Of a DNA stretch of 39,457 nucleotides, positions 20,842 to 29,454 are shown piece after piece. Source of the stretch: Mesotaenium endlicherianum (taxonomy: Eukaryota > Streptophyta > Zygnematophyceae > Zygnematales > Mesotaeniaceae); the NCBI GenBank assembly GCA_009602735.1, contig WELA01002318.1, positions 537,984 to 577,440 of the forward strand, in the 5' to 3' direction. How positions within the stretch are numbered: position 1 is the stretch's first letter; each line of letters starts with the position of its first letter. The notes under the pieces are model-generated. The model saw only the letters and a program-made list of their open reading frames with translations. It ran no database searches and was not told the origin of the DNA. The position numbers were made by a program, and so were the translations under genes.

Positions 20842-22417
20842 GGTTGACAAGCCTGCACACATGTATCAATAGGTGGTGACAAGTGTCAGGTGGCCCCCGG
20901 GTGGTGTGAGTGGACAGACGTGGAAATTGAGTTGGTGGACCATGGAGAAGGGAGTGCATGGTGCCTAGCTGCTTTGCTTCTATGGGGATCTTGCCTTGAG
21001 CCCCAGACTAAGCGAAAGGTATTTCCATCACCCTTTTCCAATTTCCCTGCCATCTTGCCCTCGATACTTGCCCTCCTGTCAGCCCTCTTTTCAGCGTTTT
21101 TGTCGTCAATTTGGCCCTTGGGTGTGCAAAATGCGAAGAATGCTCGTTGCATCTGAGCGCGTGAGCATGCATGCAGCCCAGCCGCCCAGCTGCCCAGTGC
21201 CCACCCCCTGTTTGCACTCTCCCCCCGTACCCCTGCTACACTCTCTCTTCTTGCGCTCATCTGCCAAACTGCCGCTCTTGGCGCTGCAATGCCTTGCCTG
21301 AGAGCTTTGGTGCTGCCATCATTAACAACTGAGGTGGTGTCTGAGCTGTTCAAATTTTGTTGTGTTGTTGTTTTTGTTTTTGTCTATGTTTTTGAGGACG
21401 CAATCAAGGACTCCTGTGTACTTCCGCGGGTGGTTTTAGGCTGAGTGAAAGGCTGATTTGAAAAGCAATGTGTGCTCTGCTTTGGCGATCTGGGATAACA
21501 CTGATATTGAGACTGCTCATTCTGGTGACTTCGCTTTGGCCGGGCAGGAGCAACGTGCTGCTGGCATAGTAGAAGGATTTGTAGGTGGAGTGTTTACCCT
21601 GCAACGGAAAATAGTGCGTGTACGCTCGCACATATCCAGGTGTCGTCTCTCAGTCAGCTTCACACTCTCCCAGCTCGACTCTGATAGGCTCTCTGTTTCC
21701 GTCCTTCATGCTCAATTGACTTAATAATATATAGGAGACTTCAAAGTCGAGATCATTGGGCTCGCAAAATTGACTTACTCTTTGAACGAAGTATCAATCC
21801 ACGCACTTTGCACGTCGCAACATAGCACAGCGGCACAGGAGCGTAGCATCATGGCAGCACAGCAGCACCTGTGCGCACACTGCTCTTAGAGCTTACGCTT
21901 TCTCCAGGCTTGACTCTGGTCTGGCCTGCAACTCCCCTCTCGCTTCTTTTGGATTGATCCATAGATTATGTACACTCAATCCGCTCGGCCAATCACAGGC
22001 AGGCTTGTGTGCGTGCAGGCATTGAAGGTGGGGACGGGATAGAAGTCGCAGTGGCGTCAGATGATGCATTGAGGGAGGGACTTGACAAGTTGCAAATGCA
22101 TGCAGGAGTCAGGGCAAGAAGATGATGGGTTGTAAATCAATTGACAAGCATGACTCCAATGTTCAGGAGCTTTGGATGCACTGTTTTGCGCTATTCTCCT
22201 CCTCGCTCTTGTTGCCAATTTTGTGTAAGATGGTGATGCAGCATGCTTGTTGTCTTGCTCCTTCTATGACTCTTAGGTCGACTTGGGGGGTTGAATCTCT
22301 CAACTTTGTGGTGAGCAGGGGGAATGACGAGGTGCATGCGTGATGGAGGAGACACTCACAATGAACGTCAAGTTCTCGCACTTGGTCTCTGTTACGAGGA
22401 AGGAGCGTCTTTTATGA
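20842..22417. other. Unannotated sequence right of the copia element
   Basis: Starts with the second copy of the block flanking the insertion (GACAAGCCTGC...AGGTGGTGACAAGTG). Open frames of 60-155 codons occur on both strands, but none is recognisable and they overlap one another. The 5' exons of the reading frame at 22418 may lie here; GTG|GTGAGC near 22311 is a possible donor. Confidence 0.4.
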
Positions 22418-23107
22418 AGCAGTGAGCAGACAGTGGGCGATGGGGATGAAGGCACAGTCTCCAGCGAGATAAAGCGCCTCAAGGACAGGGTAGGGGCGGC
22501 CGAGTGTCGAGGAGTCTTCTTGAGAACCACCCTGCAACCTTCATCATGCTTCGACAAGTTTGAGATCAACAACGACACGGAAATCGATGTAAGGGTGGAC
22601 GCCTATTTCTCGGAAATGGACGCTGCGGTGAGAGAGCAAAGCAGACGGTATGACAACGTGCACTGGAGGCTTTCGAATCGGGCGGCAGAAGAAATCGAGC
22701 AGCGGGCCTGGGAATTGCGCGCCAGCCGCTGCGGGGAGGCTGACGCGCGTCGCGCGGAGCAGATGCTGCTTCTGCGAGCTCGCGGGCATGTGCCAGAGTC
22801 TGAGGCAAAGCTCAAGGGAGCCGAGGACCGATTGGCGGAGGAGCTTTGCGAGGCAGAGGATGAGTACAGAGCCGCCATGGCGTCCGCAGCTCTGCGCCGG
22901 GGTGTGCGCAGGCAGGCCCGCAAAATCTCCACCGATGTGGAGTTTGCAGTCGTGCATGAAAATTACTCTGGGTCCGTCTGGCGACTGATCCTGGCGGAGT
23001 TGACGTGGTGGGAGCGCGTACTGTTCTTCTTGCCCTCGGGGCTCCCAGGCCTCTTGGCGGCCATGGCCGTGCTTCTTCTGATCATGCCCTTGGTAGTGAC
23101 GGAATAG
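22418..23107 (+). CDS. Unidentified coiled-coil protein with C-terminal membrane anchor
   Basis: A 230-codon open stretch ending TAG, with GC-rich third positions like the real exons nearby. I do not recognise the family. The first in-frame ATG is at 22616, 66 codons in, and the stretch opens after a TGA beside AG sites (GAAGCAG, GTGAGCAG), so it is probably a last exon entered by splicing. Visible features: a charged Glu/Arg/Ala-rich region (about residues 60-170 counted from 22433) likely to be helical and coiled-coil; tryptophans before the membrane; then a hydrophobic segment (GLLAAMAVLLLIMPLVV) six residues or fewer from the C-terminus, as in tail-anchored proteins. It lies on the strand opposite the HNH gene, inside its inferred giant intron. 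Confidence 0.55.
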   Translation, partial: SSEQTVGDGDEGTVSSEIKRLKDRVGAAECRGVFLRTTLQPSSCFDKFEINNDTEIDVRVDAYFSEMDAAVREQSRRYDNVHWRLSNRAAEEIEQRAWELRASRCGEADARRAEQMLLLRARGHVPESEAKLKGAEDRLAEELCEAEDEYRAAMASAALRRGVRRQARKISTDVEFAVVHENYSGSVWRLILAELTWWERVLFFLPSGLPGLLAAMAVLLLIMPLVVTE

Positions 23108-24044
23108 GTGCCATGCTGCTGCGTCTGACGAGGAAGAAACATCATGAACTTGAGAAGTGATATGTTAAGCAGGTCATTTTGGGCCACAGGGGAAAATCTG
23201 CTCGCTCTTTTGGCGCACATATGAAGCTGGAAGTTTGAGGTCATCTCAGATGCATAGCCATTGTCAATCTCACACTGTGTGTCTTCAAGGTGGATTGAAG
23301 CTAGTCAACTCTAATCTGGTCTAGTAAGTTGAAGCTAGTTAGCAAAAACCTGGCCGATATGCTTGTTTTGGTTTGATTTTCAATAAGACATCTGCTCACT
23401 TAATAACTCATCTCAACAAATACTCTCAATGAATGGAAGTAGATGTCTTTTTTTGAATGAGGGGCAATTACAACTCTTGCACAATTTACACAGTCGATAT
23501 AAATCCGCTTAGCAACTAGGCACCTGAAAGTTCTTGGAAAGTCTGACTCTTTGTAGCACATCGCAGGTTTAAGTTTGTCTTAAATTTGTAAATGCACTTT
23601 GTCACATCTAAAAGTCGACTAGCCTGCACACAAATGTTATTCCTTTTTAATGTTGTGGTCTCTCGTGGTTTTATGTGCTTGCAATTTTGCTGCTCTCTCT
23701 TTCTCCCAAAATGAATGCACCCTCATCTGTTAAGCGCCTGTGCTCGGCTCTCTCTCTCTCTCTCGAATTATATACTGTCGGGTGAGGCCCATCTGTTTGG
23801 CAGACCATGTTGCCTTACAACTGGTATTTTGTATGATGTATATTGCCATCACATGAGAATTACGTGTTGCTAGTAGGTAGCAGATGTAGTGAATGTACGT
23901 ATACTCAAGAGTGGCATAGCCCCAAAGAGGCTGTTTCTATTCCAATATTTTATATTGTGTTCTTATCACATTTGGTTATTATAATATATTGGTTATGATC
24001 ACATTTGGTTCTTATCTTCACACGCACGTCAGGAGCCTCAGAGC
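23108..24044. other. AT-rich sequence, possible 3' UTR then intergenic
   Basis: AT-rich, with a short CT microsatellite near 23745-23765. AATAAG at 23382 and other A/T-rich words could serve as polyadenylation signals for the frame ending at 23107, but none is decisive. No exon is seen. Confidence 0.4.
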
Positions 24045-24281
24045 TTGGCCGGCACTTCAACAGCGCTCATGCTTTTTGTGACAATATGTGTGTTGGATGC
24101 ACATTTGTGTCTATGCAGAAATGAAGCAGTCGCAGTAGATTGGGTATTTCATCCCACGACTAGATATAAGAAGGTAGTTGTATCAGATTGCGGCATACTT
24201 GCATGTACGGTCTTGATGGCGGCATGCTTGCAAGCCTTTAAGACGGGGAAAAAACTGCTGGAGAATGACGAGAGAAAATGA
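24045..24281 (+). CDS. Small hypothetical ORF with a hydrophobic segment
   Basis: A 78-codon open frame without ATG at its beginning (first ATG 24069). An acceptor-like CTATGCAG at about 24119 could start an exon of about 160 nt ending GKKLLENDERK. The segment CGILACTVLMAACLQAF is hydrophobic and could span a membrane. No family is recognised and codon usage is neutral, so this may be chance. Confidence 0.2.
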   Translation: MAGTSTALMLFVTICVLDAHLCLCRNEAVAVDWVFHPTTRYKKVVVSDCGILACTVLMAACLQAFKTGKKLLENDERK

Positions 24282-24299
24282 AACAGCATTCTTATGCGC

Positions 24300-24650
24300 T
24301 GCCACAGAGCAAATCAAAATTCACAAGATGTCTGCCTCAAATGACTCCCCTTATAAAACCTCGACTATGAAATCCGTACTGTACCTACTCGACACTCGCC
24401 AACGTCGTAGCAATACAAGCTGAACTCCTATTGAAGAACCACCATTTCCAGCTCAATGCCACAAATACTCCTTGTTTTTCTATTAAACACTAGCACTACA
24501 AGCAGAATACAAAGCTCACATAAGAGAAAAGAGACACAACAAAACACACGCATCAGAATGACCACAACGCCACTGGCCCGTCCCGCACACCCCCGCCAGG
24601 ATGCAGATCCGGGCCCCCCTCTCGGTGTCTTCTTGAGGCAAGGAGCGGCC
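24300..24650 (-). pseudogene. Fragment of alcohol oxidase 3' end (last codons plus 3' flank)
   Basis: Resembles 36000-36310, the 3' flank and final codons of the alcohol oxidase, in the same orientation. A perfect 16-mer CTAGCACTACAAGCAG is shared (24490-24505 and 36153-36168), with collinear matches on either side (TCTGCCTCA, CATAAGAGA, CTGGCCCGTCCC). The reading frame is ruined by indels. It is therefore a decayed partial copy, located in the inferred HNH giant intron next to another oxidase fragment. Confidence 0.7.
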
Positions 24651-25058
24651 AGCTCCTGCTGCCAGTCTCTCGCTGTGCGTCGTCATGGCTGAGGTTTGGA
24701 CCCGCTTTTAGGGCTCAGACTATAATGTGAAGGATTTAGGTTTGACTCTCTCTTCATGATAAAGTTTCACATCGGAGGGGTGATGTCATCTTGGTGCGCC
24801 ATGGCCCCTGTGGGTACAAGAGAGACACAGGGACAGCAACAGGAAGGGATAGGACACACGGGAACAGGGACAGATGAGGAGAAACTTCTAATCTGACTCT
24901 GAACTGACCTCCTTCTGTTGCAGTTCCTGCCCTTGACCCACCCACACTTTAGCCCTCTGTTCCACCAGCAATGAGCCAGTGCGTGCGACCCCTTGCGTGT
25001 GCGTGCCCGTGTTCGTAAAAGGTGAAGGGGGAGCAGGGGAGGGTACTTGTGGGGATAC

Positions 25059-25170
25059 CTGTAAAAAGAAGCATGCTGGGCAGTAGGGCGCTCTCACAGG
25101 AGAACCGCAGCCAGGCATCACGCAGCAGCTCCCTGTGGGGCTCCTGCGTTAGTCGGTTGGCTGCCGTCAC
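25059..25170 (-). CDS. HNH-domain protein, helical exon before the HNH motif
   Basis: This 112-nt exon translates as VTAANRLTQEPHRELLRDAW then LRFSCESALLPSMLLFT. It fits the helical stretch that precedes GNAWHADH in plant HNH proteins (pattern R-L-x3-x-R-E-hydrophobic pair-x2-A-x3-F-x5-LL-x3-L). The donor ACAG|GTATCC gives one base that joins 9405-9479 to form Gly and continue into GAGAPREGIAWHA. The acceptor GCACGGCAG lies at the edge of the inverted oxidase-derived block. It is separated by 410 bp from exon 25581-25674, to which it would join in phase 0, but the family normally has a further Cys-x-x-Cys segment between them that I cannot find. Confidence 0.65.
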
Positions 25171-25550
25171 CTGCCGTGCGCCGGGCAGGCCAGCCTCTGA
25201 CACCCGCCTGCCTCAGGCCTCTGCTGTGGCTCTGTCCTTGCAACCTCCCCTCTGACGTGGGCTCTCTTGTGGGGCGGGGGGCTGAGCGCGCAGAGTGCAA
25301 ACACCCGCGCTGCTGCTCAGAAGCAGCCTCACCAACCCCACCGTCGGCTGCAACCTCCGGTACGTCCGTATGCAAGCTGTCCCTCAAGCGAGCGTCCGCA
25401 TGCACCTCTCATTTCTGATTCCCGACCTGGGCTACGCATGCGCACCAGCAAGCGCGCTTTTTCGGGCCACGTCCATACTGCACTTTGTTATCTCTCCCTC
25501 CCTCCCTCCCTCCCTTTCCTCCCTCCCTCCCTTGCAAGTAAGATTAGGTC
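25158..25550 (+). repeat. Inverted duplicate of alcohol oxidase intron-exon-intron block
   Basis: Nearly collinear, by eye close to 90% similar, with the minus strand of about 38040-38402 in the oxidase gene. It includes the end of the upstream intron (CACCCGCCTGCCTCAGGCCT, GGCTCTG), the 66-nt exon and the start of the next intron (ATGCAAGCTGTC, GCGCACCAGCAAGCGCGC) down to the CTCCCTCCC tract. Orientation is inverted relative to the source. It fills almost the whole intron between HNH exons 25059-25170 and 25581-25674. Confidence 0.85.
25294..25359 (+). pseudogene. Displaced copy of the alcohol oxidase 66-nt exon
   Basis: Encodes VQTPALLLRSSLTNPTVGCN then L plus two bases. It has the same length and phase as the source exon 38214-38279, with intact GCGCAG acceptor and CG|GTACGT donor. 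Neighbouring oxidase exons are absent on this strand, so it is an orphan exon. Because frame and splice sites survive, it could in principle be spliced into a plus-strand transcript; nothing shows that it is. Confidence 0.8.
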
Positions 25551-25580
25551 TAGGAGTAGCGTCAGGGCATGGGGGCTCAC

Positions 25581-25674
25581 GGAGCAGACGTAGGCGGAGC
25601 TGGTCTTGCCCAGGTACTCGGCCACGCACGTGCGCGTGCAGAAGAGATCGCTGAACACCATCGCCCGCGTCGAC
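25581..25674 (-). CDS. HNH-domain protein, Cys-rich exon
   Basis: Reads STRAMVFSDLFCTRTCVAEY then LGKTSSAYVCS. The core DLFCxxxCxxEYxxxTSxxY matches the zinc-binding DLFC...CYEEYRSRTS block that lies N-terminal to the HNH motif in plant ZRANB3/SNF2-type HNH proteins. Acceptor GCAGCAG|G and two possible donors (TAC|GTCTGC ending at 25590, TCC|GTGAGC ending at 25581) are seen. It precedes exon 25059-25170 in transcription order, as the family order requires. Confidence 0.6.
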
Positions 25675-26519
25675 CTGCTGCTCCTGCTCACGCTTACGCC
25701 ACGTGGCACGCTCTTGGACCGCTGTCAGGCTCACCCATCCGACAGCGCGGCTCCCTCGGTTGGCCAGGGCTGTCTGCCTAGAGCTGTGTAAGTCGCTCAC
25801 TACCGCTGCCAGTTCTAAGCAGCCACCTGGCGGCTTACTATGTACATCCGTGCGTACCGCTATGCTGAAAAAGGGCAAAGCAAGAGGCTCATGATTGCAT
25901 CCTGGCAAATGCCCATCGCCAAGCCTCCCCGGCCATGCACCGGATGAAACGCCTCACCCTACACCTCTACTCTTGCTCACCCTCGTTTCGAAGTTCCTCT
26001 GGCCAGTGCTGCAGACGCGTCACTTCTGCTTCCAAGACCGGCGCTTGCGAGTCTCAACACGAACCGTCACGCAGCCATGTGATGATGATGTTATTTTTGT
26101 TCTTGATGGTGACGTTGATTTTTCCCTCACATGAAAAGAGGGTAGTCACAGCACACACACGCACACGCACACGAACCCTCAGCAGCTTACGCTGTCACAG
26201 CTCCCTTTGCCTGCGGCCCACACTGGCAGCTGGGGAAGGCGTACCTCTTCTCCGTTTACAGTTGACGTGTAGGGGACTCAAGCGTGCGCGTGCGCACGCA
26301 GGCATGCACACTCGCAAACACTCTTACACTCGGAGAAACAAGCATGCGAGCGCGCACATACACGCACAAACACAGACACACCCACACGCGCGCGCGCGCA
26401 CACATGCACAAACCTGTACAGGTAGAGAGAAAGAAGCAGCAGCAGCAGCAGCCACAACTCAAAGCAAAAGCGAACGAGTTTGAAAATTTTCACGGGAACG
26501 ATACATCGCCCAGGCAGAC
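25675..26519. other. Probable HNH-gene intron with CA/CG microsatellites
   Basis: No exon is recognised. Imperfect CA/CG repeats lie at 26148-26175 and 26284-26412 and a CAG run at 26435-26450. The long His/Arg/Ala open frames here are repeat artefacts. Confidence 0.5.
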
Positions 26520-26641
26520 CTCTGGCTGGCTGTCTGTCTGGGTGCACGAGGTGCAGCTGAGCCACGCAACGTCAGTAGGGCCACCCACATGCAGCAGGAA
26601 CTTACGGTAGGAGGCCATGTTAAGGAATGAAGGTTTCGGGT
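26520..26641 (-). CDS. Candidate HNH-gene exon (YRKFL...CTSC)
   Basis: After a good polypyrimidine tract and CCCCAG acceptor the frame reads PKPSFLNMASYRKFLLHVGG then PTDVAWLSCTSCTQTDSQPE. Family proteins have a W-x-x-FL...C-x-L-C-x-x-P segment just before the DLFC block, and YRKFL plus C-x-x-C is compatible with this. The donor is either GAG|GTCTGC (26520, phase 0) or CCC|GTGAAA (26494, phase 2); only the second joins 25674 in frame. Supported by position, phase and pattern only. Confidence 0.4.
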
Positions 26642-26877
26642 CTGGGGACAGAGGGAAGGGCAGCTGACAGGAGCTCAGAGCAGATATTGGAAGGGGGCGG
26701 AGTCGAGCTCCTATGAGAGCATCTCAGCAGAAGCAAGAGGGAACACCTGTCACCACGTTGCATCGCTGCAGGGAAGGCTGCGTGGGCGCTTGAGAGAGAG
26801 ACGCCAGACTAGCTGGGGCAGCGGGGAAATGGCGGGTACGGCCAGTGACAAGGCAGAGGGAGGAGGTAAACTCGGGT

Positions 26878-27230
26878 GGTTTTTCTCCAGGACTTGAAAA
26901 AGGAGCGAGGGAGAGGAAGAGGGAAGGGTAGGGGGGAAGGAAGGGGTGCCGGGGGGATTTGTGACAATGGAATTGCATCTGGGAGCGAAGGAAGAGGCAG
27001 GGGAAAGGGGGGGGAGAGACCTTGATGCTTTTGGGACTCCAGTCGGTTCAGTTGGGAGCTTTTGGGCGTCCTTCGGCAGCACTGCCGTGACCCGCGCACC
27101 GTCCGACGGAGAAAGGCGAGAGAAAAGAAGGGAGGGGATGAGAGTTGGAGGGGGGAAGATGCACCATTTGGTAGGGGAGGGAGGGAGGGAGGGAGGCAGG
27201 GAGGGAGAAAGGGAGGGAGGGAGGGCAAAC
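26878..27230. repeat. Purine-rich low-complexity region with (GGGA)n
   Basis: Long stretches of G/A with perfect GGGA runs at 27177-27229. Pro/Ser-rich open frames of over 200 codons on the minus strand derive from this composition. Confidence 0.75.
27021..27081 (-). CDS. Weak candidate exon of the HNH gene
   Basis: A pyrimidine-rich lead and GCAG acceptor are followed by 20 open codons (CCRRTPKSSQLNRLESQKHQ) and a donor CAAG|GTCTCT. Its end phase matches exon 26520-26641 (g + ac makes Asp). There is no family similarity, and it lies within low-complexity sequence. Confidence 0.2.
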
Positions 27231-28006
27231 ATGGAACGATGCACCCTCAGGCATAGGAAGGAACGCGCCAGCGCGCAGCATGCGAAACCTGAGGCACCGC
27301 ATTTGCGGCAGCCAGGGCGCCAGCTGCCGCGAGCCACGTGGGCGCAAGAACCACGAGCAAGCAGCCCCACAACCGCCAAGCTCCCCGGCCACCGCGAGCT
27401 GCTCCGGGCTGCATGCTGAGCTGGCCACCTAGCCTGAGCAGCTGCCGCACCAGGCGCGGCGATGTGAAGGCCCAAGCCGGAGATGAGAGGGGTTCAGCAA
27501 AGACAGCAGGGGTTTAGCTGATTCGGGCGGGAGGCCTGTCGCCAGCGTCGGATTTGAATCTCGATTGTGGGGTGGAATGCCAAGAGCGCCAAGAAGGCCC
27601 CATCCAGATCCAAATGAGAGTCCAAAGCTGGGCTCTCAGTCTCGCCCCGCCGCGCCCCGCCCCGCTCTGCGCAGGCCCGCCCAGAGAGTCACTTCCCCAG
27701 GAGACGAGGGCACGCGTGCACGCGTAGGTCTCATGCCAGGTGGACTAGCGGGTTTGGGGTGGGCGGCGTTGCCCACAGCTCCACGGCATGGTGCGCATCA
27801 TGTAGGCACTAATGTGAGAGTGAGTTTTGGGTACGGGGTTTGTGCCAGTCCCCGTGGTGGGGAGGCGTGTCGGTGCAGGGCGGAGGTGCGGGTCCCGGTC
27901 CCCGGATGCCGGGGGGTGCAGATGCGTGGACACGTCGACGCCCATCTCGCTCTCCCGCTATGTCAAGCCTACAGCCCAAACCCTAACTTCTACAGCCTCC
28001 TCCTCC

Positions 28007-28007
<1 letters not shown>

Positions 28008-28099
<92 letters not shown>

Positions 28100-28100
28100 N
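28008..28100. repeat. Run of 92 C followed by N
   Basis: Uninterrupted C from 28008 to 28099, then an ambiguous base at 28100. A homopolymer this long next to an N is most likely a sequencing or assembly artefact at a gap edge, though a shorter genuine C tract may underlie it. Confidence 0.9.
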
Positions 28101-28322
28101 TCACGGCTGCAGCACAGCCGGCCTGGTGGAGAGGGGACAGGAGAAAGAAGAGGTTGCATCGCGGGGCGCTCTGGGTTTGAACATCACTCAGGGGCAGGAA
28201 GTCAGGCCTGAGGGCTCGCCACCGCGAGGCGTTGCTGCGGCACTCACTCCCCGACGGCAGCTGCCACGGGGGGAGCTCGAGCGAAGCTGGCGTTGCGCTG
28301 CAACCGGCGCTGGAGAGCGGCA

Positions 28323-28323
<1 letters not shown>

Positions 28324-28359
<36 letters not shown>
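28324..28359. repeat. (CCGGAG)6 hexanucleotide repeat
   Basis: Six perfect units. Any encoded Pro-Glu or Gly-Ser repeat is not supported as protein. Confidence 0.9.
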
Positions 28360-28466
28360 ACGCGGCTCTCATGTGATATCCTCGGGAAAGACTTCTAGGG
28401 CCTCGGCATCAGGGCTTGGGGCCAGGGCAGCGCACTGCTCCTCTCTCTGGGGCCTTGCTTGCCCAC

Positions 28467-28540
28467 CTTGGATGGCCGCAGGCAGCGCCCCTGCCGCTGC
28501 ACGTCGTAGCGCACGCCCGCACGCTGGAAGGACGGGCAGG
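28467..28540 (-). CDS. Weak candidate minus-strand exon
   Basis: A 74-nt stretch with TGTGCAG acceptor and CCAAG|GTGGGC donor, open and GC3-rich, reading CPSFQRAGVRYDVQRQGRCL then RPSK. It ends in phase 0, compatible with candidate 27021-27081. No family is recognised, and it abuts the left edge of the dispersed repeat, which weakens the case. Confidence 0.25.
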
Positions 28541-28569
28541 CTGCACAGAAGGGTACGCAGTGTCAGTGG

Positions 28570-29440
28570 GATCCAGGGCTGCCGAGGAGGGAGGCTCCGG
28601 TGAAAGAAGGGGGGGGGAGGGGGTTGGCAGCCGGAATCAGCAGTGCGGCAGAGAGCGTCGGAAGGGGAGAGATAGGCGCCTAGAGGTTGCTGAGGGCGTA
28701 GGCGATAGAGCTGTAGTTCCCCTCAGGCCCACATCTCAGCAGATGTGGGGGCCCTTTTACTGCGCCAGCTGTCCGCGCTGCAAGACCCTTGTAATGGCGT
28801 CCAGTGCAATCGAAAACGGTGATGATCTGGCACCCAAACGTCAATTGCTCTCGCACGAGACCTCGAGGCACACGGCCACTTCTGGGGGCGAGGAGATATT
28901 TGATCCCTAATTATCTATATGTGCCTTATTCTAATTATTGTATGCATCTCATACTCTATTCTCTCTCCTATCATTTCTATACTCACTCTTTCTCGCATAC
29001 TCTTAGTCGTCCGCCTCGCATACATTCGCTCACACCACGCGTGGTCTCTCTAGCTCGTTGCTCTTTCTGGGGGCGAGCTGCTGCCGCCATAAAGCACCTT
29101 CCCTTCTTGGAGCACTAAATGTCGGACCCTGACTCAGCTGCCATATGGAAGACCCCTGCCTGTGCTGCGAGTGGCAGATCTAGCCTCGGTATGCCACATG
29201 TGGCACTAAATAGAGGGTGTTGGGGCCTGCCATGCAAAGGAAGCGAGACTTTTGGCTGCCCGGAATGGAGTCTGCTTTGCCTCTGCATTTCGCCCGCAGC
29301 TTCAGGGCAGCTTCTCTGTTGGCACAAATTCTCTCGTGCTGCTGCTGCCTAGAGTTTTGCCCCACCTCTTCTGTCTGGGAAGCTTCTGCATTGATTCAGT
29401 GCAGCGTAGGGCAAAAGCGTCCTGGTGCTGCAACTGTTTT
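28570..29440 (+). repeat. Dispersed repeat, part 1, locus B
   Basis: Counterpart of 9780-10605. Here it runs straight into part 2 with about 15 bp between them. A plus-strand open frame with FYCASCPRCKTLV (near 28750) looks zinc-finger-like, but the copy at locus A does not keep the frame. Confidence 0.65.
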
Positions 29441-29454
29441 GACAACCTAAAGAT

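Larger units (their letters stand above)
9480..25058 (-). other. Inferred giant intron (15,579 bp) of the HNH gene
   Basis: This is the interval between two HNH-gene exons whose ends match in phase (aca g | gt ggg). On the minus strand it begins GTATCC and ends CGAAAGGGCAG. It contains locus A of the dispersed repeat, a complete copia element, a plus-strand coiled-coil reading frame and an alcohol-oxidase 3' fragment. The intron is an inference from exon homology, order and phase; no transcript evidence is available. Confidence 0.55.

Noticed and set aside
25118..25405. 95-codon minus-strand frame through the oxidase-derived block
   Set aside because: It is antisense to the duplicated exon and has no family similarity; the FAO exon copy reads on the plus strand.
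26750..27475. 241-codon minus-strand Ser/Pro-rich frame
   Set aside because: It follows the purine-rich low-complexity tract; there is no conserved motif and the composition explains the open frame.
27565..28398. 277-codon plus-strand frame with a long Pro run
   Set aside because: The frame is held open by the 92-C homopolymer and contains an N; it is an assembly or low-complexity artefact.
28740..28790. FYCASCPRC as a zinc finger of a transposase
   Set aside because: It lies in the dispersed repeat; the other copy does not keep the frame and no transposase motif follows.
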